64,000 bases of DNA from UBA5336 sp038526245 (GTDB taxonomy: Bacteria; Pseudomonadota; Alphaproteobacteria; Caulobacterales; Hyphomonadaceae), in the NCBI GenBank assembly GCA_038526245.1, contig JBCBGZ010000002.1:50984-114983 (forward strand), given 5' to 3'. Shown one piece after another: positions 26,469 to 34,001 of this stretch. Each line of letters starts with the position of its first letter. Position 1 is the first letter of the stretch. The position numbers were made by a program, and so were the translations under genes. The notes beneath the pieces are model-generated. The model worked only from the letters and a program-made list of their open reading frames with translations, did no database searches and was not told the origin of the DNA.

Positions 26469-27214
26469 GCAAGGACGATTTCTTCATCGGTTGGGCTGAT
26501 ACGCCTGCCATAGACCGCCGCTTCTTTGTGCGCGCCGGGCTGGCCCTCATGGCAGGCACTGCGGCCACAGCGGGAACGGTCGCAGCATTGCAAGAGCCAG
26601 CCGGGCCCGGTGATTGGGCGATGGGCGACATTCGGGAATGGCGAGGCATCGCCACCTCGGAGCCCTACGCCATGCTGCGCACGCTCGACCTGGACGGCAC
26701 GCCGCGCACCGCGCTGCTCGGCTGTCAGGGCAAGTGCGGTGTGGCTGCACGGATCGGTGCCTTGGCGGGCAAGCCGGTGATTGTGAAAGGCTCGCTCATC
26801 CAGCGTGGACGCCACGCCATGATCGCCGTTGCGGATGGCATGGACTGGATCGCCGAAGACCCGGCCGGCAGCATCGGCGATCTGGCGTTCCCGACGCCTA
26901 CGCCTCTCACTCAAGTCTCATTGGAAGGCGAAGTCCTGGATAGCAAATGCTGGTTCGGCGCCATGCGTCCCTCGGAAGGCAAAGTGCACAAGTCCTGCGC
27001 CAGCCTCTGCATACGCGGTGGCATCCCGCCTGCCTTCTACGTAAAGGATCGCGCGGATCAGGCCGCTCTCATGATCATGACCGATGCCGGTGCGGCCCAT
27101 GGGCAAGATCTGCTGGAATTTGTGGCCGATCCGGTTTCCATCTCAGGAAACGTGCAGCGCTTCGGAGACCTGCTCTTGCTCGATGCGCCCGTCAGCGCGA
27201 TCTCGCGAATTTAA
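26465..27214 (+). CDS. Membrane-anchored exported protein with conserved Cys motif
   Basis: A 249-residue protein, ATGA-coupled to the Rieske reductase. The N-terminus resembles a Tat signal or anchor (DRRFFVRAGLALMAG). The mature part has two domain-like halves; the second holds SKCWFGAMRPSEGKVHKSCASLCIRGGIPP (about residues 160-189) with three Cys and one His suitable for a metal or heme site, and the first has LLGCQGKCG. No named family recognised. As the last gene of the operon it is a candidate periplasmic electron partner of the membrane reductase. Confidence 0.78.
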   Translation: MSKDDFFIGWADTPAIDRRFFVRAGLALMAGTAATAGTVAALQEPAGPGDWAMGDIREWRGIATSEPYAMLRTLDLDGTPRTALLGCQGKCGVAARIGALAGKPVIVKGSLIQRGRHAMIAVADGMDWIAEDPAGSIGDLAFPTPTPLTQVSLEGEVLDSKCWFGAMRPSEGKVHKSCASLCIRGGIPPAFYVKDRADQAALMIMTDAGAAHGQDLLEFVADPVSISGNVQRFGDLLLLDAPVSAISRI

Positions 27215-27876
27215 CGCCCGGCGACCCGCTGGGCCTCTCGGATTTCACCGCGAAGCACCAGAATGTCGATATTGTCCGGGGCCGAGCCCCGCGCGGTCTC
27301 AATATCTGCCAACGCGTTATCAAACCGCTCCATCTCCATGAAGGCCCGGGCGCGCAGTGTCAGAGCTTGGGCGTCCAGCGGCATGGCATCGACCGCAAAG
27401 TCGAGGTCTGTGACCGCTTCCTGCCAGCGCTCAGAGGCAATGAGAGCTGCCGCGCGGTCCTTGCGCAGGTCGACATCATCGGGCGCCAATTTGAGGGCAT
27501 TGGTCAGCGTCAGGATCGCCGCTTCAGGCGCCCCTGCCAGCAACCAGGCATTCCCGGCCTGGCCAAGATACGCCGTGCGGGCATCAAGACCGCCGGCATC
27601 CGGCGCGTTTGCCAGTTCCTCAAGCCGAGCGGCACCTTCTTCAGGGTGCCCAAGCGCGATGAGTGCAACAGCCGCACAATGGCGCGCGCCAGGCCGCCCG
27701 CCATCGGACAACCAGGCCAGACCGTCCTCATAGGCGGTTTCCGGATCGGTCTCGACAAGGTCCAGACAATTGGCCAGCCGCTGGGCCTCTTCAGCCTGGA
27801 CGGCCCGCCCCGCTTCCGTCAGGGGTGCGCCTTGCATCAAGGCAAGGGCAGAGATGATGACAGGCAGGCTGGACAC
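27211..27876 (-). CDS. Exported TPR-repeat protein
   Basis: A 221-residue protein from GTG 27876 (GAGGGG about 10 bases upstream). This start gives a signal-like segment (SSLPVIISALALMQG) and leaves the divergent SDR gene free; longer starts would run into it. At least four TPR-like helix pairs are visible (AAVALIALGHPEEGAARL, AGNAWLLAGAPEAAILTL, AALIASERWQEAVTDLDFA, ARAFMEMERFDNALADI). Likely a protein-protein interaction scaffold in the periplasm. It converges on the Rieske operon with a 4-base overlap. Confidence 0.75.
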   Translation of the reverse strand: MSSLPVIISALALMQGAPLTEAGRAVQAEEAQRLANCLDLVETDPETAYEDGLAWLSDGGRPGARHCAAVALIALGHPEEGAARLEELANAPDAGGLDARTAYLGQAGNAWLLAGAPEAAILTLTNALKLAPDDVDLRKDRAAALIASERWQEAVTDLDFAVDAMPLDAQALTLRARAFMEMERFDNALADIETARGSAPDNIDILVLRGEIREAQRVAGR

Positions 27877-27942
27877 AGGCGGGAACCCCTCGGCATAGAC
27901 TTGGCTGGCTTGAGCCCTAGAGGTGGACCGGATGGACCGCAA

Positions 27943-28779
27943 ATGACAGATCCGCAACGCAGTCTCTACTGTTTTGGCCTCGGCTACTCTGCCCTGCAAC
28001 TGGCCGCGCGCATGGGCGCTTCAGGCTGGCGTGTTGGGGGGACAGTCCGCAGCGAAGAAAAGGCTGAGAGCCTACGGGTGCAGGGAATTGAAGCCGATAC
28101 CTTCGATGCGGGAATGGCCCCACCGGACGAAAGCGACTGGCTTGTCTCCATTCCACCAACGAACGCCGGATGCCCCGCCTTCGCGAAAGCGGGCGATTGG
28201 GCTGATACCGCTCGTTCCATCACCTACCTCTCCACAACAGGCGTCTACGGCGATCTTGACGGGGCGTGGGCGTTTGAATGGAGCCCGCTCAATCCCCAGA
28301 GCACCCGGGCCGAGGCCCGTGTCTTGGCGGAATACCAATGGGCGAGCACCGACCGCCCTCTCGCCATCGTACGCCTGCCGGGGATTTACGGGCCTGGCCG
28401 GTCGCCACTGGATCGGGTGCGGTCTGGATCTGCGCGGCGCATCGTGAAGCCGGGACAGGTCTTCAGCCGGGTCCATGTGGATGATATCGCAAGCGGCCTC
28501 GAAGCGATCCTGCTGACCGGCGCCCGCGGCGTGTTCCACCTGACCGATGATGAACCGGCCCCGCCCCAGGACGTGATCGCCCACGCCGCGGCGCTTTTAG
28601 GCACAGCGCCACCACCAGAAATCGCCATCGAAGACGCCGACCTTTCGCCCATGGCGGCCAGTTTCTACGCCGAATGCAAGCGCGTCTCCAATGGCCGGGC
28701 GAAGTCCGCCCTCGGATGGCGCCCGGCTTACCCGACCTATCGCGAAGGGCTTGCCGCTATCGCGCACACCGAAGCATGA
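27943..28779 (+). CDS. NAD-dependent epimerase/dehydratase (YeeZ-like SDR)
   Basis: A 278-residue extended short-chain dehydrogenase. The N-terminal cofactor site reads FGLGYSALQLA and the catalytic region has STTGVYGDLDG with the YxxxK pattern degenerate, as in the YeeZ-like group. RLPGIYGPGRSPLDRVR and VHVDDIASGL are typical later motifs. ATG 27943 is chosen because the in-frame reading further upstream runs antisense through the Rieske and TPR genes. Substrate unknown. Its stop overlaps the start of the following oxidase-like gene. Confidence 0.8.
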   Translation: MTDPQRSLYCFGLGYSALQLAARMGASGWRVGGTVRSEEKAESLRVQGIEADTFDAGMAPPDESDWLVSIPPTNAGCPAFAKAGDWADTARSITYLSTTGVYGDLDGAWAFEWSPLNPQSTRAEARVLAEYQWASTDRPLAIVRLPGIYGPGRSPLDRVRSGSARRIVKPGQVFSRVHVDDIASGLEAILLTGARGVFHLTDDEPAPPQDVIAHAAALLGTAPPPEIAIEDADLSPMAASFYAECKRVSNGRAKSALGWRPAYPTYREGLAAIAHTEA

Positions 28780-29669
28780 TGCTCCGAGCAGCACTTGCCA
28801 TCGCGCTGATCTGGCTTTTTGTCGCTCTCGTGGCAGGGCTCGTGATGCAAGCCGAGCTGTTTGCGCCGGGTCAGCAGGTCTATTTGTCTGGCGGCGAACC
28901 CGCGCCTCAATTGCACTTGGAGTTTTGGGCTATCCATAGCGTAGTGGCTGTTTCCGCCCTGCCTGTCACAGGACTTGGCGCGGTTGGATGCTTTCACCTT
29001 GCCAGCTTTCGTTCGAAGTCATCGCCCATCGCGATCGGCGAGCGCGTCGCCGCTGGCGCGCTTCTCCTGTTGGCCGCGATCTTCATCGCCTCCGCCCTGC
29101 TCATGCGCCAACGCGGTTTTGCCGTCGACTTATCTGCCGTTGGCATCGCAGCGGTTGGCGTTTCCGTCATCGCCGCGTCCCTCGCCTGTTTCCGTGACCA
29201 GCCGTCACGCCGGGCTGCCGCGCCCTGGCTTGTCTTTGCGCTTTTCCTGGCCGCGATCGCGGCCTATCTGCGCCTTGTTCTGAACGAGGTTGATCCGGAT
29301 TATGTGCTGCACGACACCTATTACACGGTGGCTGCATGGCACGCTGGCGGCGGCGCGCTGGCTCTTTTGATGCTGGGGCTCTGGACCGCTGTGGCGCGGA
29401 AAGCCGGCAAAGAGATGTTGGGTTGGCTAAGCGCGGTTCTCGCCGGCGCAATCACCCTGGCCTGGACCGTCATGATTATTCTTCAGGCGCAGCTCGGCCT
29501 CATGGGTATGCCCCGACTTTATGCCGATTATCCCGAAGCGTTCAGCGCTTTGCAGGCCCGGGCCGGAATGAGCGCCACGATTGCGGTTTTCCTTTTCGCG
29601 GTTGTCCTTGTCCGCCTTGGCGTGGCTCGGACGCGGATTGTCGGCGAGGGCCCGGCTGACGCGTTTTAG
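28776..29669 (+). CDS. Shortened cytochrome c oxidase subunit I-like protein
   Basis: A 297-residue protein with about eight membrane helices. The start resembles COX1 helices I-II (MQAELFAPGQQ; AIHSVVAVSALP in place of THG) and the end clearly resembles helices X-XII: HDTYYTVAAWHAGGG, LGLMGMPRLYADYPEAFSAL. In COX1 the helix X motif is HDTYYVVAHFH; here the first His (heme a3 ligand) is Ala while the second (heme a ligand) is kept, as is the helix II His. The central helices with the CuB ligands are missing. It would bind at most a low-spin heme. 297 versus about 530 residues normally. It overlaps rluF-like gene by 128 bp convergently. Confidence 0.72.
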   Translation: MMLRAALAIALIWLFVALVAGLVMQAELFAPGQQVYLSGGEPAPQLHLEFWAIHSVVAVSALPVTGLGAVGCFHLASFRSKSSPIAIGERVAAGALLLLAAIFIASALLMRQRGFAVDLSAVGIAAVGVSVIAASLACFRDQPSRRAAAPWLVFALFLAAIAAYLRLVLNEVDPDYVLHDTYYTVAAWHAGGGALALLMLGLWTAVARKAGKEMLGWLSAVLAGAITLAWTVMIILQAQLGLMGMPRLYADYPEAFSALQARAGMSATIAVFLFAVVLVRLGVARTRIVGEGPADAF

Positions 29670-30435
29670 GCCTACCAGCGGCGATGAGGGCGTCGCGCTC
29701 CCGCGATGTCAGCGGGCGCCACTTGCCCTCTGGCAAGGTACCGAGCTCCAGCGGGCCGATGCGCTCACGTTTCAAGTCAATGACTCGGATGCCGACCAGA
29801 TCGCACATACGCCGGATCTGCCGGTTGCGCCCTTCGCGCAACACAAAGCGCAGCGTCTGCTCGCCCAGCCGCTCCACCACCGCTCGCTTCAGGTGGCGTC
29901 CATCCAGGGTCAGGCCGTGGCGCAGCTTCTCCAAGGCGGTCTCGGCAATCACCCCGCGCACGCGTACAATATACTCCTTGTCCATGTCGGACTCCGGCCC
30001 GATGACGGCCTTGGCCACCACGCCATCCTCCGACAGGATCAGCAGGCCATGGCTGTCCTGGTCCAGCCGCCCAACGGGCGCGAGCTTGTGCCTGCGCCCG
30101 GGAATGACGTCGCTCGCCCCATGTAAAGCCCTGCGCGTCAGCAGACGCACAGCTGGGATCTGATCGTCCTCGGGTGTTCCAGAAACGATGCCCTCGGGCT
30201 TGTTCAACACAACGGTCAGCTTGTTCGCGAGCGCTGTATTCCCGCGCTCTGATACGGTCAGGGTTTCACCCGGTGAAATCTTGTGACCGGGCGAGTCCAG
30301 CTTCTGGCCATTGATCAGGACCAGCCCCGCATCAATCAGCCCTTCGGCCTCGCGCCGCGAGCACACACCCTGTTGTGCGAGCCACTTGTTCACGCGTACG
30401 GGTTCGTCGCCGTCATAGGTATAATTTTTGGCCAT
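29542..30435 (-). CDS. rluF: RluF-like 23S rRNA pseudouridine synthase
   Basis: A 297-residue protein with GGGAG before ATG 30435. An S4 RNA-binding domain (VNKWLAQQGVCSRREAEGLIDAGLVLINGQ) is followed by the RsuA/RluB/E/F catalytic core: LNKPEGIVS, then PVGRLDQDSHGLLILSEDG with the catalytic Asp, and REGRNRQIRRMC. The ~45-residue tail is basic and low in complexity and overlaps the oxidase-like gene on the other strand. The RluF assignment over RluB rests on overall similarity and is moderately sure. Confidence 0.85.
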   Translation of the reverse strand: MAKNYTYDGDEPVRVNKWLAQQGVCSRREAEGLIDAGLVLINGQKLDSPGHKISPGETLTVSERGNTALANKLTVVLNKPEGIVSGTPEDDQIPAVRLLTRRALHGASDVIPGRRHKLAPVGRLDQDSHGLLILSEDGVVAKAVIGPESDMDKEYIVRVRGVIAETALEKLRHGLTLDGRHLKRAVVERLGEQTLRFVLREGRNRQIRRMCDLVGIRVIDLKRERIGPLELGTLPEGKWRPLTSRERDALIAAGRPKTRQPGPRRQSASEPRQGGQGQPRKGKPQSWRSFRPGPAKR

Positions 30436-30601
30436 GACGCTCCCTAGCAGAGGCTGACATGGGCGCGCCAGTGATCTTGGCGCTGGCGCCAGAGACTCGC
30501 GCAACACGCGAATTGATTTTGGGAGATGCGCCGCGCCGTGCTTGAACCGCGGTCTTGGTTAACACCAACGGCTAGAAAAGACCGTGAAGGAGATGGTGAG
30601 A

Positions 30602-31447
30602 ATGATCAAACAGCTCAAATGGATCGGTGCAGCAGGCAGCCTCCTGCTTGTGACCGCCTGCGCAACAACCCTGGAACCCGATGGCCGCCTGGACACAGCG
30701 CGTGACCGCGTGGAAGCCGCAGCCGCTTACGGCACATCCAGCACAGCCTATTCGCGCGCGGCAGGCTTCCTGGGCGACGCTGAAGCCGCTCTAGAATCTG
30801 GAGAAGCAAATACCTACGACAAGACCGTCGAACTCAGCGATGCCTATGCTCAGGTCGCCATTGCTGAAGGCGAGCTTGGTGAGGCACGCGAGGCCGCCGA
30901 TGGCCTTCGTTCAGACCTTGAGACCGCCTCTGGCGAAGCCATGCAGTGCAAGGCTGATCTGGCCGCCTGTCAGGCCGCGCCCCGCCCAACCGGGACAAGT
31001 ATGAGCCAGACCCTGAACCTCCTGGCCGGCACCATGCGCTGCACGATGACCGACCGCGGCAGCGGAACCGTTGGACTTTCCTGCCCGGGCCTGGGATTTG
31101 GCTTTGACCAATCCCAGCTCACCGTGGCGGGCGATGCACGAATAACCGCCCTGTCTGAATTCCTCAGCAGGTATGGCGGCGTTGCCGTTGAACTGGTCGG
31201 ACATACTGACTCCACCGGTCCGGAAGGCTGGAACCAGTCCCTGTCAGAGCGCCGGGCGGCCGCGGCTTCCAGCTTCCTCCAGAATGAAGGCATTTCAGCC
31301 GGGCGGATCACAACGTCTGGTGAGGGCGAAACCTCTCCCGTTGCCAGCAATGACACACGCGCGGGCCGGGCCCAGAACCGCCGCGTGGACGTCATCCTCA
31401 AAGGTGTCACCACAGCAGGCTCAATGGCCGCCGCCCGCGACATCTAG
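30602..31447 (+). CDS. OmpA-family lipoprotein
   Basis: A 281-residue protein; AAGGAG lies 9 bases before ATG 30602. The signal ends in lipobox VTAC, then a helical middle (DUF4398-like; ATSSTAYSRAAGFLGDAEAALESGEANTYDKT style helices). The C-terminal OmpA/MotB domain contains ELVGHTDSTGPEGWNQSLSERRA and NRRVDVILK, which bind peptidoglycan. Likely an outer-membrane lipoprotein tying the membrane to the cell wall. A strong terminator follows. Confidence 0.88.
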   Translation: MIKQLKWIGAAGSLLLVTACATTLEPDGRLDTARDRVEAAAAYGTSSTAYSRAAGFLGDAEAALESGEANTYDKTVELSDAYAQVAIAEGELGEAREAADGLRSDLETASGEAMQCKADLAACQAAPRPTGTSMSQTLNLLAGTMRCTMTDRGSGTVGLSCPGLGFGFDQSQLTVAGDARITALSEFLSRYGGVAVELVGHTDSTGPEGWNQSLSERRAAAASSFLQNEGISAGRITTSGEGETSPVASNDTRAGRAQNRRVDVILKGVTTAGSMAAARDI

Positions 31448-31483
31448 GAAACGCGATAAGCTTTTTCTGAGAAACCCAAAGAG

Positions 31484-31516
31484 AAAGGGCGGCCCCATCA
31501 AAGGCCGCCCTTTTTA
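31484..31516. terminator. Strong, probably bidirectional terminator
   Basis: Stem GGGCGGCC/GGCCGCCC flanked by AAA and TTTTT, with an 8-base loop. It lies between the converging OmpA-lipoprotein and desaturase genes and can serve both strands. Confidence 0.85.
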
Positions 31517-31553
31517 CATACAAACCAAACGTGTGACGAAACTTGCGTCCCGC

Positions 31554-32444
31554 TCAGGCGAATTGTGGCGCGATCTTCAGGTTCTTCACCCAACCGATCT
31601 TTTCCATCACGAGTAGCGCCGTTCCGTTGTAATCGACAATCCGGTTCCAAATGCCTTTCCGAGGGCGATGTAGCGCGCTTTGCGGTTCGTCATGGTGGTG
31701 ATCATGGAACGCTTCACCTCCGGTCAGCAGACCGATCAGGTGGTCAGCCCAGACAGGCGTCTTGAGGTGACCCAACACGTTGATGCCATAGGTCGTCGCG
31801 TGGAACTGCACCGCCCGGCCGATCACAAAACAGGCGTGCAAAATCGCGGTGAGGACGAGGGAGCCTCCGGCCGCCCAGACGATTGCGTAAATGACCGCTG
31901 GCAACACAAAGTGCAGAACAAAGGACAGCCGCATATAGTTCCGGTCCATCCAGAGGATGATGGGTTGGGTTTTCAGCCACATCGGCATGGGCCGCGCCAT
32001 GTCCTTCGCGTCCCGAAACAGGATCCAGCCGACCCAGGCCCAGCGCTTTGACTCAAACGGGTTGTGCGGGTCGCCCGGCTTGTCGGAAAAGCGGTGGTGC
32101 TGGGAATGGTAGTTCACCCAGGCCTTAACCTCGCCTTGCATGGCGATCATCAGATTGATCATCGTCAGCACCTGCCCCGGAGCGCGAAGCTCACCAGCCC
32201 GATGCTGGATAATCCGATGCAGCGGGCCGATGCCCATATTGCAGACGAAGACGCTGGCCGCCACAACGGCGAGGCCGACCGGCAAGTACCACCAATGCAA
32301 GGACAGGCTTTCAAGGGCGAGGCTCAGGATCACCATCGTGATCAGCACCGCAAGTCCCAATGCAGGGTACAGGAACGCCGAAAACAGGCTGGAAAAATCG
32401 AATGTGTCCCAGGATTTGGGGATCGCTTTTGAACGGGGCGTCAT
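31554..32444 (-). CDS. Acyl-CoA/acyl-lipid delta-9-type fatty acid desaturase
   Basis: A 296-residue integral membrane desaturase. Three His boxes are visible: HRIIQHR (H-x4-H), HSQHH and HDHHH, supplying the di-iron site, interspersed with about four membrane helices. The HX4H, HXXHH, HXXHH pattern and length fit stearoyl-CoA-type desaturases. ATG 32444 is the likely start. It introduces a double bond into acyl chains; regiospecificity is not shown by sequence. Stands alone, converging on the OmpA lipoprotein. Confidence 0.9.
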   Translation of the reverse strand: MTPRSKAIPKSWDTFDFSSLFSAFLYPALGLAVLITMVILSLALESLSLHWWYLPVGLAVVAASVFVCNMGIGPLHRIIQHRAGELRAPGQVLTMINLMIAMQGEVKAWVNYHSQHHRFSDKPGDPHNPFESKRWAWVGWILFRDAKDMARPMPMWLKTQPIILWMDRNYMRLSFVLHFVLPAVIYAIVWAAGGSLVLTAILHACFVIGRAVQFHATTYGINVLGHLKTPVWADHLIGLLTGGEAFHDHHHDEPQSALHRPRKGIWNRIVDYNGTALLVMEKIGWVKNLKIAPQFA

Positions 32445-32607
32445 GGTCGTGGTTTTCTCTCCATCAAAGCAGCCCGTTCGCTGGGCCACTGTAGCCGCAG
32501 ATGGTCAACTGCAAGCGTTGCGCAAGGTTTAACCGCCACGCACTGGCGCGCAAGCGAGACAATTCGCCATGACGCCCCCGCGCGATTGCATGGCGCGAAT
32601 TTTTTAC

Positions 32608-32636
32608 TTGCGCGGGCATTATCAGATATGTACAAA
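32608..32636 (+). promoter_or_regulatory. Candidate promoter of the zinc-ribbon membrane protein gene
   Basis: TTGCGC at 32608 and TACAAA at 32631 are separated by 17 bases, 26 bases upstream of the start codon. Matches are partial but spacing is ideal and the spacer is AT-rich. Confidence 0.4.
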
Positions 32637-32662
32637 AACAGAACATTCGCAGGGGTGCGGGG

Positions 32663-33856
32663 ATGGGCGCGGCAGAAAAAACACTATTTGAGCGCGTTCT
32701 CCAGACGATCTCGGATCGAGGTTTTACTTACGATCCGGACACCGGACAGATCGGCGGTGTGAGATGCGAAGCAGAGGGTTGCGGCGCCATCGCCCTGCAA
32801 TTGTCTGATGACGGTTCGCGCCTGACCTGTGACGCATGCGGGGAGCGTTACGACGAGCCATTGGAATACCTGTTCCGACAACCGGCTATCCGGCGAGGGC
32901 CCGCACAGGCGATGAGCGACGCCCACCAAATTGAAGCGATTGATCCTGACGTACGCAGCGTGGCGCTTTCGGCTCAACAGGACCGTGTCATCGAAAGCGA
33001 TCCATCGGAAGCGTCCCGCGCCGTAATCCCCATTGGCAAGAGCCCAACTCTCCATGCTGTCGGTGTTGAGGATAATCCTCGGTCAAATTCCATCGGCTCA
33101 CACCAGCGCACGCACTTAGGCGAAAAGATCATCATCGCGCTGCTGGCGCTGGTTTTTCTCGGCGTGGGCCTTTTGGCCGCGGCCATGTCGGGCTTTGCGA
33201 ATTTCCAGGCCTTCGCTGGCATGGTGGACGACCCTTTCCAGTCCAGGGTCTGGGGTTGGACCGGGATCATAGCCTGCGTGTGTAGTTTTGGCGGCTTCAC
33301 ATTCGCGTACTGGCATGGCGCCAGCCGGCGCTTTTGGGAAGCAGGGCGCGCGATGGTCATTGCCCTTGCCGGGGCCGCCACCAGCCTGGTGGGAACACAG
33401 CTCTACATGCAGAGTGAAGTGGCCGAGCGTGAAAGCGCGGCACAGGCCGCTGCGGCGCGGGCGAGTGTCCTGGAAGCCCAGATCGCGGACTGGCGTACCG
33501 AGCTCGATGGAATTGACCCAGACGTTCGTTCAATCGAAGGGCTGGAAGCCTATATTGCAGAGGTTGAAAGGGTCGGGCGTACCAATGAGCGCCCTTACCG
33601 CGCCGCCCTGGATGAGCTTGGCCAGGCGCGCCGGCGCGCAGACCTCCAGGCGCGAATTGCAACGGCTCGGGGCGACTTTGCCGACCTCACAGTGCAAGCC
33701 AAAGGTCGAGGTCAACTAGACGACACTGGCGCACTCCGGTCCTGGTTCATCGCCGGCATGCTGGAAGTGTTCTCTTCCCAAGGCACATCGATCGGCTTTG
33801 TCGCCCTGATGATCCTGGCCGGGCGGCGACAGCCCCATTCGGCAGAACACCAATAG
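32663..33856 (+). CDS. Zinc-ribbon membrane protein of unknown function
   Basis: A 397-residue protein. Residues ~30-65 form a zinc ribbon (CEAEGCG, then TCDACGERY). A disordered linker follows, then helices at ~155-180 (IIIALLALVFLGVGLLAAAM), ~193-215 and ~233-250, a coiled-coil-like Ala/Glu-rich segment (~255-345) and a last helix (SIGFVALMILAG). The phrase IDPDVRS occurs twice (about 93 and 280), flanking the membrane helices. No family recognised. The layout suggests a cytosolic sensor head on a membrane anchor with a coiled coil. Confidence 0.7.
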   Translation: MGAAEKTLFERVLQTISDRGFTYDPDTGQIGGVRCEAEGCGAIALQLSDDGSRLTCDACGERYDEPLEYLFRQPAIRRGPAQAMSDAHQIEAIDPDVRSVALSAQQDRVIESDPSEASRAVIPIGKSPTLHAVGVEDNPRSNSIGSHQRTHLGEKIIIALLALVFLGVGLLAAAMSGFANFQAFAGMVDDPFQSRVWGWTGIIACVCSFGGFTFAYWHGASRRFWEAGRAMVIALAGAATSLVGTQLYMQSEVAERESAAQAAAARASVLEAQIADWRTELDGIDPDVRSIEGLEAYIAEVERVGRTNERPYRAALDELGQARRRADLQARIATARGDFADLTVQAKGRGQLDDTGALRSWFIAGMLEVFSSQGTSIGFVALMILAGRRQPHSAEHQ

Positions 33857-34001
33857 GCTTATTCTCGGTACAATCCGCCATTGCGGAGCCGTCTTCACGA
33901 AATTCAGGCTCGGAATTCGTGTGAGAGGCTAATTTGGTTGCGCTCTTGCATGGGCGTGACCGAGTTGCCTGCGAGGGCAGACGGATAGCGAGGCCGCCCC
34001 G

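Noticed and set aside
26947..27942. Upstream in-frame extension of the SDR gene
   Set aside because: It runs through the Rieske-operon end and antisense to the TPR gene; SDR motifs begin right after ATG 27943.
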